Source: Lunularia cruciata
Lineage: Eukaryota > Streptophyta > Marchantiopsida > Lunulariales > Lunulariaceae
NCBI GenBank assembly: GCA_948567375.1
Contig: OX419760.1
Coordinates: 38,254,001 to 38,318,000, forward strand
Direction: 5' to 3'
Length of the DNA: 64,000 bases
Shown here: one piece after another, positions 35,767-53,337 of the stretch
How positions within the stretch are numbered: the stretch's first letter is position 1
How the letters are laid out: every line of letters starts with the position of its first letter
Made by a program: the position numbers and the translations under genes
Notes under the pieces: generated by a model
What the model saw: only the letters and a program-made list of their open reading frames with translations
What the model was told of the DNA's origin: nothing
Database searches by the model: none

Positions 35767-38384
35767 CCCCTCACCCTGGATCGTCCTCATTACCAAGGTC
35801 CCTTTTATGGGGAATCTTGGCAACGAGGATAGCCAGCCCTTCATATACGGTGGTACATAGATGGAGTCCTATATTTACCTCAAACACTCTGAATTTTTGC
35901 GGCGTTTCAACTCCAAGGTCGACGAAGTTGAACCGCCAAGGTCGACGGAGAGAATTTGTGTTACTGGACTGTTCTAGTTCTGCTTGTCTTGAGCTCCTTC
36001 GCCTCCACAAACGCATCGAGCAGAACTATTGTGAAATGTAACTATGCAAGGCTGGAACTTGGTTCAAGTTTCAGTCTTGACTCTAATGGGGAAGGGTCAA
36101 AGTTTTTTTTCTGAACTTATCTCCCGAATATTATGTATCATGCCTTCTTTGTTACTGCTCAATGACGGTTTCACTAGGTTCTGGTCCAGTCATCTTTCAT
36201 TGTTTCATCTTCTTCTGTATCGAGAAGAAAATATAACGAGGAATAACTAGTGTGGCTTGCACTCTAGCTAGAGTTGTGACAGCTGACGTTGACTCTCCCA
36301 TCCATTTACTGCAAGACAGCGATGAATTGACGGTGTTGTCTTGCAAACTCGAAAAATGTAAAATCACTACCATTCGGACCCTTCTGCATTAGCATGGGCG
36401 GATAAGATTTCCAATCAAGCCTAACCCAGTTTGCTTTACTTCGAAACTTTAGGATTTTCCGGCGAATGGTACCTTCAACGACGGCTACAGATACCTATAT
36501 CAAGTCGTGTTCAAATGCCTTCTCAGTAAAACTCCACGGGAGAGAGACAGGGGGTGTGTACAGGCGAAACATGAAATCGAGTCAGAGGCAATCCCTAATA
36601 ATAAGGATTGCTCTGGAAACGGATTTCAGAGTAATTCGGAATCATTTCAACATTCGAGGACATCAATATTTCTGGTCTTGACCCTGTGGTATTCAAGCAC
36701 TCGGACAGTTATGTACAGTGATAGTTAGTGAGGACGGTGATCATGAGTACTCTTAAATGGTGATTAGTAGCAGTACCCCGAGACACAATGGTAGCAAACT
36801 CGAATTTCAACCTGGTTTCATTGAACTATTGATGTGAATGTGAAATATGTTCTGTGAGTGAGTGGTAAAGAAACTGGACATGTTCATGATTTATGGTTAT
36901 CCTAAGCCAAGCCATCACAAACAGTTTACATGATAAATATTTCGTTGGTCCTATTATATTCGTAATATTTATCATTACTCAAACTTCAGATTAGGACTTG
37001 TACTTCTAGGGTTTCAATTGTTGAAGAAATTATCATTCCAGATAGCAGACCATTGCTGATTATCGAGTGCAGTCAGAAGATCTTGATCTTCTGGCTCTTC
37101 TCGTATGAGAGAAATCTCAAGAGCTGCACTATTGCGAGGCGAATCCTGAGTAAGAAATTCTTCTCTGGAGTAGATGTCGACTCTCCTGATGAGTCTCTCT
37201 GAGGCTTGTTACTTGAGGTTAAAAGCATTTGCATATTTATAAAGTTATTCTTGCTTGTGAATCGTCCCAACTGTCAAGGTTTCACATTCTTCAACTTCTC
37301 TCTTGTTTCCCCTTCTGTGGTTTTACCTCTTTGCCTAAAGCACCGTTTACTGGATCTTTTGTCCGAAGTTACAGTGCTTTGAGAATGGATTGTGCAGAGC
37401 AACCTTTGTAAAGTCCCTACACCGAAGAGCTTGTGCACGGCATGACAACACTCGAATTTCTCTGGCGAAAATTCGTGGTGTATCTACATCTTGTGGAACT
37501 GAGACACCATACCATTTAAAATAACTAGGACCGATATATAGAGAATAAGATACAGAGAGACTCGGGTTGAGTCTGAACTTTGATGACAGCTAGTTTTATT
37601 CGGATGATCGTTTCAATTTATTCGAAGTAGAGCTGCCGAGCCAACTTGCTCCAGTATGATCATTGATCAATGTATAGCGGGAGCTCCCGCTAAGAAAGGG
37701 CTTCTCGTAGATAAGGTTTCTTAAGCTTGAGCCGTGTTGCGACATTGCAATAGGCATGCAGACATCTCGAGTGACAGGAGTTCCTGCAGAGTAAACCATC
37801 ACTGTGCAATGTTTCCTGAGCCGAGAACTACTCTATGCATCAGCCAACCGCATTCTAATAAGACTCGCAAGCGCCAAAGGCTTGGTTGCTTTATTTTGCA
37901 CGAAACAACAAATGAACAGAAGCTTGAGTGAAGAGAGCCTCCGAGTATTTGAGTTCGTAACGTGCGACAACGAGTGGTATTCTATGAAATACCAGTCGAT
38001 CCTCACTAGTCGCTTAATATATAAATACAAGATCAAGAGCTCTTCCGAATTCTCTTGCTTAACTCTGTTTCTTTGAGAGTTCGCATGTTTATTGGATATT
38101 AGTAGTTTCCGATCCGTCTCTGTGATAAGAAATGATTAACATCAACTTTTAACCAGATCAATATCAATTGTGTCAACGTTGGGTACGTGTGTTTGAAGCC
38201 GAGTCGGAATGGGTTTTGAAGTACGTGATTACTTGAACCTTCAGTCGAGGGTGGAGGTACTGAACTCGCTGGCCTCTGTAGGTATGACAGTCTTCAAGTA
38301 AACATCTCGTCCACCTCAAGCTTGAGCATTATTGAGTAGGATCTTGTTGATTGGCGTTACTTAGAAACATACGCTGAATTTGTA
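35767..38384. other. Intergenic region upstream of the AGC kinase
   Basis: About 2.6 kb with no supported gene. It may contain the promoter and untranslated leader exons of the kinase. Open frames here (for example 35771-36016 and 37804-38076) show no recognisable domain. Confidence 0.45.
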
Positions 38385-43328
<4,944 letters not shown>

Positions 43329-46300
43329 AGACGGACGGACCCTCGAAACTAACCACATTTTTCATAGATACGATACAGTAAGGTACTTACTGCATGTGAC
43401 GGCCTTCTTTCATTTTCGATATATCCATTTTCTACTAGAGATGCATGTATATGAGCTCATAATGATGGTTTGAGACTTGCAGTAGGAGGTGACTTCGATG
43501 GTATAGCTCTGGTGCAAACTATAAAACATGAAAGCATATCACTATAGTGTCAATATTGCGACATCGTTATTCAGTTATCACTCACTCGGGAACCAGTCGA
43601 CAAACTCGAACAGGGGTTTCAATACTAGTTTCCTGGTTATCCATAACAATCGAATAAGAGTGTTTTGAGTATTTCATAATTGTGGTGGGCGACTTTCGAA
43701 AATTACCCATAAGATTTGATGGAGTGCCTCGTTAGAGGAAACAAATACTTTTTCCCGGTTTTTTTCCACTTATCCAAGTTTTTTGAGTAACCCTTAAAAA
43801 CTTATTTATGAGTTCTCATATTATTATTCTCCAGCCATTCATAGATGTCCACAACTTTGTGAGAGTCCATCTGTCTACTCGTAGTCATCCCGGATAGAAC
43901 TCCATTGGAAGCCCTATTTTGAGCAACCTCACCTGGTTAAACCCCCAACAGAGAGTACAAAAGGCGGTTTCAACACTAGTTTTATGAGTAATAAAAGACT
44001 AATTTATAAATACAGTCAATTTATAAAAAAACTTGTGGGGATCCGAGAAAGGAACTTTTGCAGAATTTCCTCGCAATAACAAAAAGCCATGGAATCTGCA
44101 AAGGGTGACACTTAAGAATTTATGGTTATGAAGTCTCGCGTACACATCAAAGAGAGGACTAATTACACTCCAATTAATTAATTCGAAATTTAAACATGGG
44201 TTTCTGCGAGGGATCGGCATTCACACTCTGATTGTTGAGTCTTGTGAATCGCATTAGCAAGGGGGCTCTTTGTTCACATTCGTAGTCAAACGAAAGGTTA
44301 ATTTTAAGACCGTGGATCGCTCTCGTAACATTTATTGTGAAGGGCATTTGTGAAATTTTACATTTGTCGCCACAGTGATAGTCTAGGGTCATGGGCTTTC
44401 TTTGTTGCACTAGGCATTGGGTAGACATTTGCAATCGTGAATTTTTACATTTGTCGCCAGTGATAGTCTAGGGTCATGGGCTTTCTTTGTTGCACTAGGC
44501 ATTGGGTAGACATTTTGCAATCCATTCACGGACATACGGGATACCATTAGTATTATATCTTGAACCATTGGAAAATGCCGGAATGTACTACTAGTCACCA
44601 ACTCACCAAAAAAAAAAAGGTAGATATATCCAGAAATGCATCAGCCCGGATCTTGAGAACAAAAATTGACTCTAGATTTAGATGAATGGTTAGACGATTT
44701 AGATGATTTTGGGGTTATAATAGAGCTTTTGTTGAAATGCTTTAAATTTACAAACTATAGTTGATACCTTGAAATGAACATTTATTATCCTCAGTTCAGA
44801 ATTTTTTTCAAAATATTATAGGGATCTTGATCCAAAGGATTCAAACAGCTTACTCATATGGATATCCAGTCTTTTTATGTTTTGTTAGATCTTATTAGAG
44901 ATCAAGAGCAACATACAAGAGCAACATACAAGAGGAATCAGACCCTATGATGGATCTAAGTAGTCCTTGCTCTTGATCAATTTGGTCACCATGGGAATGG
45001 AGCATGTATTGCACATGGATTAAATATATGTGGTAAAAGTGTTTGTCTACAATTGGATGTCATACAAGTGAGTTATGACAACTATGCTATCTATTCTTTG
45101 GAAAGAAGTGGAGTGACCAAATTAAGATGAGAGAAGGAGAATTTCATTTGTATTTTCTCAAAAAGGTTTCCCAAGATGCATGAGATTGGTGGATGGAACC
45201 TTTTTCCCTTTGGCAGCAAGACAAACAATTGACAATGAACTCTATTTCAACCGCAAAGACTTGTAGTTCATTAATGGCTAGGTGATCTGCAATGATAAAA
45301 GACAGATCATTCATTTTATGGAGGTAAGTGGCTCTATGATCTGAAGTTTGAAATATGGTATATTTTTTCTTATGTATCCATGCAATATGTGAGGTATTGT
45401 ATGAGGTATATTGCATTCTTGGTGTTCTTATGTTTATTATGTTTGTTGCATTTAAAAGGAATGCCAAGGTCATGACATGACTTGCTTAAAGAAATCTTCT
45501 ATTTGGAATTAATTGAACCATAGAGGAACTTGTAGTAGTTTTGAAAATTATCAATATTTACTTGGCAATTCTGGCTTTGTTCAGATGCATCATCTAGTGC
45601 CATCTTTTAAGTATGCATGAACAGAAGACAAGCAAATTTTCAAATGTGTGGCCTGAATCTGCATAGTCAATAAGCATTGTAAAGGGATGCTAAAAGCTAG
45701 ATGACATTAGCTCAGGGAACTCAGAGTTCAACTCAAAAACTCAAGTAGAAATACTTATTTGTTGAGGTGGATCAGTGTTTTCATATTTTTAAATAGCTTT
45801 TAAATCAACCAATCACATGTATGGTGGAAGAAGATGATGAGTTCATTGAAGGACTAGAAATAGAAGGACCAGACCTTGAACCTAAGCAAGGTAGAGAAAG
45901 TAGAGAGGAAACTAGGAATAGATTTATGTCTCGTTCTCTCATTTTCAACCAACAAGTTGACGGTATGCCAAATGAGAGTAAAGTTCTTCTATTTCTAAAT
46001 GATTGTATGAATGTAAAATATATCAAACTTCATAAATGTAAATGTGAATGTGCATTTTGTGAAAGTCAAAGTATGTAATGTAGGTGCTCGTGTGCACTAG
46101 GACTTGCTTGTGTGTGTTGGGATGCACTTGTAGGAATACGAGTTAGGCCGATGGCACTTTTCCGAGCACTAGTAGGATGTTATTAGGTGGTGGGAGAAAA
46201 TGTACCTTTCAGCTCAAAAACTTTCTAAAAAATCTGGGAGGATTCTAATGAAATGTGGTGACTTGGTACCGGACAAGGAACTTTGTAGGGGATTATAAAA

Positions 46301-47689
46301 TGTAACCAGACTTATTCATTTATATTCTTGTGAAATTGTGAAGATTTTAGGTCTAGTGCATATCAGAATTTGGAGGGGAATTTGCAAATTGGGAGAAGGG
46401 AAAATTGGAAGGAGGCCATGTGAATTCTAATTTTTTAATTCCTTTTTGAGAGAGGAAGAGTGTAGCTTGGACAATGGCAAGAATCAAGAGTTTGGGAGAG
46501 TTTAGACAAGAAAAAAACAAGAAGACGAGCTTGGGCCAAGGATGATCAAGAGGAAAAAGAAAGACAATTCTCAAGAATCAAAAAGCTTTGGCCAGGGAAA
46601 ATTGAAGTTTTGAAAAGGCTCTAGAGTAAGGAGTTCTCAAAAGCTTCCAAATTCAAGATGTTTGTGTTTTGAAGAGGGAATTGAAATAGATATGGTACAT
46701 ATTGATGTTCACAAGTTATAGATGAGGAGAACATGGTAGAACCCAATGAAGGTGATTAATTGATAGGATTTCACATTGTCCTAAATACACGACATTCATT
46801 AAATGGTGTTGGTTAGATAAAATTCACATTTGGGAGGTGATGCAAGAGATTTAAGAGGTCAATTTAGATATAATGGGGCTTAAAATCACAATCATGATGG
46901 ATTCCACCAAACCAGATATAGTTAACTCTTGAAAGCTCAGAATTTCTTGAATAGTTGTTGTTGATTTGATGGAATTTATCAGATCCACTTTTTGTACAAC
47001 TAGTCAAAACCTAAATCCCCAATACTTCTAAGCACTTTTGAGCACTTAAACCCAAAACCCCAAAGCTTACTAGCACACACTAATGCTACCCAATTGACCC
47101 TAATGCACAGTTTTTTTGGAATTCTTGGTGTGTTTTGATTCTTTTCTTTTCTTTTCTTTTCAAGTTTTGGCTTGCATGGAATTTATGAGATCTTAGGACA
47201 AATAGACAAGCACCTACATTATTTGTGGGAGGAGGTTGCAGCTTAGTTTGGGATTGCTTAGAGATGCACTTGCATTACCTCAAGGATGGACTTCAAAGAG
47301 AAGGTATGTGTTATACACCAACACGGCTGATTGGTTTTAAGTGAGGGATTACATGGCTAGGAGGTATCTAGCTTGCCAATGTGTATATCTTGGGCATGTG
47401 ATCTTGAACACCAAGAAAAAGTTGAGTAGAGCAAGCATTGACAATTACAATTGGGTAGAGTTGGTGATGATTGCCCTTGAGGCCAAGATGGTAATGTTTT
47501 AGGGGCAACTTGAGCATCTAGATGGCTGCATATTCAAGGTCACCTTTGTAGGGCATATCTCATCCATCTATTTGTAGATAAAAGGTATATCCGTGAGGAT
47601 GAGGTTTCATATGAGAGTACAAGAGAGGAGGAGTTGGAGGGTGGAGAAGAAGAGGCACTAGAGGAGGCCAAGATAGGAGAGAAGGATGA
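43329..47689. other. Gene-free AT-rich region leading into repeat DNA
   Basis: No supported gene. Composition becomes AT-rich after about 43.6 kb. A two-copy tandem repeat lies at 44355-44526. From about 45 kb the sequence resembles decayed transposon DNA with many short open frames, none recognised. The stretch 47290-47690 is bordered on the right by the gypsy element and is probably an older repeat into which it inserted. Confidence 0.5.
44355..44526. repeat. Two-copy tandem repeat, period about 87 bp
   Basis: Both copies contain agtgatagtctagggtcatg and ggcattgggtagacatt; they differ by a 2-base indel and a few bases. It marks the border between the gene island and the AT-rich right part of the window. 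Confidence 0.93.
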
Positions 47690-47694
47690 GTGAG

Positions 47695-48172
47695 TGTAAA
47701 AGACTGGGACCAAGGAGAGAAATAGGAGAATGGTAGACCGGAGTGGAAAATCACACTGGGACACTTGAATAAGGGAAACTCTAAATGCCTAACATGAGTG
47801 TAGGCTTGGTATTTATAGAGAAATATACAAGGCTCTTGAGAAGCTTTGCAAGAAGCTTCCTAAAAGCTATCTATTTTACTGCAAGCCAAGTTACCCAGGA
47901 AGTTTCTCAAGAAGTTTCCTTCTAGAAGCCACCTACTTGGCATGCAAGCTAAGCTAGCCAAGAAGCTTCCTTCTAGAAGCCACCTACTTGGTGTGCAAGC
48001 TAAGCTAGCCAAGAAGCTTCTCAAGAAGCCTCCTCCTTGGCATGCACATTACCCAACACTTGGAAGGTGCCATGTAACTTCCTAGATATTTCTAGAATAT
48101 TCTTAGCTAATTTGGACTATTTGTTACTTTGTTAGTCTTGACTAACTCATTGGTAAGTTCCATATTGTTATA
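47695..48172 (-). repeat. 3' LTR of the gypsy element
   Basis: Matches 52854-53332 throughout, with substitutions and indels. It contains an internal 51-bp tandem repeat starting at 47918 and 47969 (ccttctagaagccacctact), which the other LTR carries only in diverged form. On the minus strand it begins TATAACA, probably mutated from TGTAACA, and ends TTTTACA. A purine-rich stretch (ttgggagaata) just upstream on the minus strand, at about 48173-48183, is the likely polypurine tract. Confidence 0.93.
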
Positions 48173-48497
48173 TATTCTCCCAATACTAGTTGTTGATGTC
48201 TTCATCACCATGGAAGCTTCAAACTCTTGGATGGCCATTTTTGCATTCTAGAGATGAAAAAGAGATTCCTAGATGGTATCATAAAAGAGATATCCTTTCT
48301 AGAGGACTTTATACTTTGTATGTTGTTGGCGGCCTTGTTGAATATGGCAACGTGCAAGGATACAATCAACTTCATACTCCTCATGATCATTGATAGGAAC
48401 AGGAGGAGGAGGAAGAGGTGGTTGGACACAAGAGGAAAAAGAAGATGTATTAGGAACAAAAAGGTTTCAACTTGGAAACATGAAAGATATGGTGGAT

Positions 48498-49540
48498 TCA
48501 TATATGATAAGACAAGGCAAGTTGATAAGCAACATGAGAAATGAAATGTATGACATCAAAGGATCCTATCCAATTAAGAGCAAGTTTATGGTCTTGGGTA
48601 TCAAGTGAGAAGGCTAGGTTACTAGAGGAGAGCATGACCTTATCATCAAGTTGAAAGGTGAGATCATAATGATGGTGGTACGCATGTTGTTTCTGAAAAT
48701 TTTGAGCAACAAGGAGATGAGTTTTGGCTTGTTGGATGGATTGAGATATGGTGGTCAAGAAGGTGCAAGTATGAGTGACATGAGATGGAGGAGGAGCAAG
48801 AATGGAATCTAAAACAAGTGGATCTTGGCCAAAATTAATGAAGAAAGAAGAGAATCCGGTGTTTGTCTATTTAGAATTATTGTATGCAAACTTAGCAATT
48901 GCAAGACATTCACCAATTGGTATGGTGAATGTTAACAAATGCACAAAGCATATCCTCCAAGGTGCAATTTTCTTGTTTAGTTTTTCCATTAGTTTGAGGA
49001 TGATAGGTTGTGGACAAAGCAAGTGTGGTGCCAAGTATCTAGAAGAGTGTTTACCAAAATTTTCCAATGAATCAAGGATCATGGTTGGAGATGAGTACAT
49101 GAGGCATCCCATGATGCTTGAAGATATTATTGAAGTAGATTTGTGCTAATGTTGGAGCATCCATGGTATCAAAATTTGGTGCCAAATGGATGTGCTTACT
49201 AAGTTTATCCACAAATACCATGATTTTTGTGTGACCTTGCTTTGTCTTGGGCAAGGAATTTGATGAGATCTAAGCTCATGTATTCTCATTGAGAAAATGG
49301 AATGGGGAGTGGTTAAGGGATTCCACTTGGTTTCTAATTGTTGGCCTTGTTGCATTGGGAGCTCTTACAAGATTGGAAAAACTCTTGTGCCATGTTGGGC
49401 TACCACCATTGGCATTGGAGGCTACCCAAGGTCCTGTCCACATCCATATAGCCATCAATTGGTAAGTCATGGGCTTTTTGAAAGCACACAAGTTAGAGAT
49501 CACTCTTGGCTGGAACATAGATCCGGTTCTCATCAAATAG
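48498..49540 (-). pseudogene. Integrase region of the gypsy element
   Basis: Minus-strand pieces: MSLDLIKFLAQDKA near 49265, VFVDKLSKHIHLAPN near 49220, FKHHGMPHVLISNHDP near 49080 (usual form SDRDP, so the catalytic Asp reads Asn), and the C-terminal part AKTHLLVAQNFQKQHAYHHH with KLALNWIGSFDVIHFI near 48560. Frames shift between the pieces. Confidence 0.9.
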
Positions 49541-49699
49541 AAGACCTTCGTTGAAGGAGAAGGTGTTTTACTCCTTGTTGTATGCTACAAGATGACCTTT
49601 TACTATCTAAAAGAAAGGATTTTTTCGTAAAACTATCTTAAACTCAATTTGGACTTTGGAGTCAATTAACACTATCATAATTATCATTGTGATGAGAGG

Positions 49700-50255
49700 A
49701 AGAGACTTCAAATCATGTTGTTATGATAAAGCATTGGGTAAGACATGAAACCAACCAATTTTGTACTCAATTTTGAGGTCAAAAAATTGTAATTATTCCT
49801 CCCATTGATGATGTCAACTCTTCATGTGCTCCAAATGTAATGTTTGCAGTAATTGGTTTGCATGATCACTTATTTTCTCAAGAGATAATGCCCCATACCT
49901 TGGTGGCATATACCATTGCTAATTGTTCTTGATCTCAAATAGAGTAATTTCTTTCTATAGTGTTTAATTGGTGTGACACAAAGGCAATGGGATGTAACCT
50001 ATCTAGAAATTCTTGTTGCAACACGGCTCCAATTGCAAAGTTAGAAGCATCAAAATCAACCACACAAGGTAGTTGAGGATCATATGGTTGAAGAATGGAT
50101 CTTGAAGACATTATATATTTCAACTTTTGGAATGCTTCTTTGTGCTTGGTGGTCCAATAAAAGCTTGTGGTTTTCTCCAAGAGGTTGATCAATAATGCGG
50201 CAACATAATGGATGAACCGTTGGTAAAAACTTGATAATACATTAAATGTCTTCAC
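49700..50255 (-). pseudogene. RNase H region of the gypsy element
   Basis: An open minus frame at 49935-50255 reads FLSSFYQRFIHYVAA-like sequence (LSSFYQRFIHYVA), then FYWTTKHKEAFQKLK, CVVDFDASNFAIGAVLQQE and HPIAFVSHQLNTIERNYS. This is the end of RT followed by the RNase H domain of Ty3/gypsy elements (usual DAS...IGAVL motif). The rest is degraded. Confidence 0.92.
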
Positions 50256-50299
50256 TTTTGTGGTATTTTTTAGTGTAAGCCATCAATAATGGCCTTAAT

Positions 50300-51275
50300 T
50301 TTCTCCTTTTCCATCTTGATCTCCTTTGATGAGATCTTATGACCCAAGAATGTAACTTTTTTTGGCCAAAAGGCACACTTTGACTTCTTGTAGTAAAACT
50401 TCTATTGCAATAGTTGTCTTAGGACCTCTCATGTGTGAATTGCATGTTCTACCTTTATTTTGCTATAGATTAAGAAATCATCCAAGAACACCATCACATA
50501 CCAATCCAATAGCCCATCCAACACTTGATGCATCTGATTCATGAAGACTATTGGAGCATTAGTGAGCCCAAAAGGTAGAACTCTCTATTCAAAATGCCCA
50601 TACCTTGTGTGAATGCCAGTCTTTTATACATCTTCTCTATTAATAGGAATCTGCCAATAGTAGTTTCAGAGATCTAACTTGGAGAAGTATTGTGCTCCAC
50701 TCAATTGATTGAGCAAGTCATCAATTAGAGGCAAGAGATATGCATTCTTCACTATTTGTTTATTGATGCCATGATAATTAATATAGAAGCAAAGTCTTCC
50801 ATCTTTCTTTGGAAGAAATAGTACCATTGCTCCCCAAGGAGATATATTATGTTGTATGAAATCCTTCTCCAATATATTGTTTGAAGCTCATCCAACTCCT
50901 TTGGTGAGAGCTAATAGATTGGTCTACTAACTGAGTACTTTTTAGCAATAACTCAATCTTGAAGAGCATACCATGATCAGAGGGTAATCCCTTTGGCAAA
51001 CCATTCGGAAACACATCTAAAAACTCTTGAACTATTTGATCAATGATTGCTTGATGAGACTTCTGGCCCTCCCCATATGCTCCATGTACAATTGGCTTGA
51101 TCCCCACTACAAAAATAGACTTATCTTCTTCCAAAGCTTGCTCTATGGCTGCTTTACTGACAAACTTCCCATCTTGGGACTTATCTTCCTTCAAAGCTTG
51201 CTTTATGGCCACTTTCCTAACAAATTTCCCATCTTGGGATTGACTATTCTTAGATTTCTTACTCAAAGGTGCCAA
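50300..51275 (-). pseudogene. Reverse transcriptase region of the gypsy element
   Basis: Spread over frames: FLDVFPNGLPKGLPSDHG linker near 51020, KKDGRLCFYINYHGINKQ near 50790, LLPLIDDLLNQLSGAQYFS, then GLTNAP and FLDDFLIYS near 50575-50470 (the YxDD-box equivalent). At least one frameshift near 50870 breaks it. The linker carries a 60-bp tandem duplication at about 51119-51238, giving two QDGKFV...EDKS units. Confidence 0.9.
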
Positions 51276-51320
51276 AAAACCTAATTAGAAATTCCTACCT
51301 TGGTGTTGTACTTGAATTTA

Positions 51321-51677
51321 TCATTGGATCCAATCAAATTGAACCTTTTGAAATTCAAGAGAAGGTAGACCCAAAATGACATCATAGTGTGGAGATGCCA
51401 CTACAAACCTCGTACACTCCAAATATTCTTTCCTAATATTGGATGTAATAGGATGTGAGGTATGGAGTGCAAAACTCTTTTTACCATCCGCCATCATCAA
51501 TCCACTTCCAATTACTAGCTTGATAGGAATGACTAATTCCTTTGCTAATTGCATGGACATGCAATTCTCTGAACTCTTAGAATTTACCAAAATCTTACAA
51601 CCATGATCAGATATCATACATTGTAAGTGAAGCAAACTTACATAAGCCAAGCCTTCAATCCCATTAGAACTAATCAA
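51321..51677 (-). pseudogene. Retropepsin region of the gypsy element
   Basis: A 118-codon open minus frame. It contains CKILVNSKSSENCMS, in place of the canonical aspartic protease D-S/T-G (usual form VLIDSGSSHNF), so the catalytic Asp is replaced by Asn. The later part (FVVASPHYDVILGLPSLEF) matches the usual YDVILGMDWL segment. Confidence 0.85.
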
Positions 51678-51699
51678 GTTCCCAATAGGTAACTCAAAA

Positions 51700-52500
51700 T
51701 CTTTTACTAGGATTCCTTGTTTCCATGACCATTCTGCTCCGCAAACTCCATTTGGGTGATTTTTTAAGGTTGCCTATTCTTGAGTGGATATTCAACAATG
51801 CGATGTCCAATTTGGCAACCATGAAAGAAACCACCATTTTTTTGTAATCTTTCTCTATCCATAATGCCAAGTGGTCTCTATTGGACGACATCAATCTCCA
51901 TTGGTGTTGGTTCCTCTACCCTTGTGTAGTGTATTAGTAGGCTCTATATAGGTTGAGGTTGAGACCAAGTTGTCACAACAAGGAATCAAAGCACTTAGCC
52001 AATTGCATGGCTTCCTCTAGGTGTTTTGGCTCTTGCATAGTCACCTCCAATTTTAGTTTGTGACTTCAAGCCCCTCACAAATTGATCCAAAGCTTTACCT
52101 TCTTGTATATTTAGAATCTACATAATGGTGTTCTAGAATTGCATGATGTAGCTCCTTATAGAGCCAATTTGCTTCAACTTTGCCAACCTATCTTGTGTGG
52201 CTTGTGTGGTATTTATAGCTTGGAATTGAACAAGTATTTCTCCTTGAATTCTCCCCATGTCAAGATTGATGCAAAAATTTGCTATTCAGCTTGCTCCATT
52301 TGAAACCGCCACCATAGCTTTGTCATTCCATCCAATTGGCCTGAAGCCAAGAGAATCTACTTCCATTCATCTTGAAGATTTGCAACTTCCAATAAAATTC
52401 ATAGTCAAACATAAAATTCTCCACTATGCATTTGAATACCTTGGGCTTTGGCAATCAAATTTGCTTTTCTCCTTCTCAAAATAGTGTGCTCTCTACATGC
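51700..52500 (-). pseudogene. Gag remnant of the gypsy element
   Basis: Minus-strand translation across frames near 52262-52060 gives TWGEFKEKYLF, then DRLAKLKQIGSIRSYIMQF, then EGKALDQFVRGLK, typical of retrotransposon gag capsid. Near 51780-51840 a degraded zinc-knuckle-like pattern (GCQIGHRIVEYP) follows with Cys residues lost. Stops and frame changes interrupt it. Confidence 0.8.
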
Positions 52501-52835
52501 TCTTGTCATTGATGATCTCATTCTTCCATCAAATAAGGTGCTCAATTTTTGCTACATGGCAATGATAAATTTTGGTATTTCCGCTATGACTACTACTCTA
52601 TCAAACTACCTATAGTTTATCTAAGTTAACACATAGATGCAACATATCCACCATTTGCCATAAGTTACAATCTGAAGTACCATGGGTTCATTGGACAAGG
52701 TGATTACACTCTAAAAGTTCTGCCCAAAGCATGAGATGATGAATTGTATGAAGTGATGCTTGGGTAGTACATGGATATGAAAATCCCAATGGTTTGGCAA
52801 AAATGGATTTGGTGGTCCATAAATTCCATTCATCC

Positions 52836-52853
52836 AGTTCTTATATATACCAA
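52836..52853 (-). other. Primer-binding site of the gypsy element
   Basis: Immediately downstream of the 5' LTR on the minus strand the sequence is TTGGTATATATAAGAAC. TGGTAT equals the first six bases of the usual plant primer site complementary to initiator tRNA-Met (TGGTATCAGAGC); the rest has diverged. Confidence 0.6.
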
Positions 52854-53332
52854 TGTAAAAGACCAAGACCAAGGAAAGAAAGAGGAGAATGGAAGATTGG
52901 AGTGGAAAATCACATTAGGACACTTGAATAAGGGAAAATCCAAATGCCTAACATGAGCTTAGGCTTTGGTATTTATAGGGAAATATACAAGGCTCTTGAG
53001 AAGCTTCCTAAAAGTTGTCTACTTGGAGTGCAAGCCTAGTTAATTGAGAAGCTTCTCAAGAAGTTTCCTTCTAAAAATTGTTTACTTGGCATGCAAGCTA
53101 AACTAGCCAAGAAGCTTCCCAAGAAACTTCTTTCTAGAAGCCACCTACTTGGCGTGCAAGCTAAGCTAGCCAAAAGTTTCCCAAGAAACTTCCTCCTTGG
53201 CATGCACATTACACAACACTTGGAAGGTGCCAAGTAACTTCCTAGATGCTTCTAGAATATCCTTAGGTAATTTGGACTATTTGCTAATTTTTTAGTCTTG
53301 ATTAACTCATTGGTAAGCTCTATATTGTTACA
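52854..53332 (-). repeat. 5' LTR of the gypsy element
   Basis: On the minus strand it starts TGTAACAATATAG and ends TTTTACA, giving TG...CA ends. It pairs with 47695-48172. Confidence 0.93.
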
Positions 53333-53337
53333 ATGAG

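Larger units (their letters stand above)
47695..53332 (-). mobile_element. Ty3/gypsy LTR retrotransposon, complete structure but decayed
   Basis: A 5638-bp element read on the minus strand. Direct LTRs of about 478 bp lie at 52854-53332 (5' LTR) and 47695-48172 (3' LTR). The flanks are gtgag (47690-47694) and atgag (53333-53337), a plausible 5-bp target duplication with one change. Domain order on the minus strand is gag, protease, reverse transcriptase, RNase H, integrase, which is the Ty3/gypsy order. Every domain is broken by stops or frameshifts, so the copy is not autonomous. The LTRs have clearly diverged from each other, which indicates an old insertion. Confidence 0.95.

Noticed and set aside
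45821-46078. 85-codon plus frame with an acidic start (EEDDEFIEGLEIEG).
   Set aside because: It lies in repeat-like DNA, has no recognisable domain and ends quickly; probably part of a decayed element.
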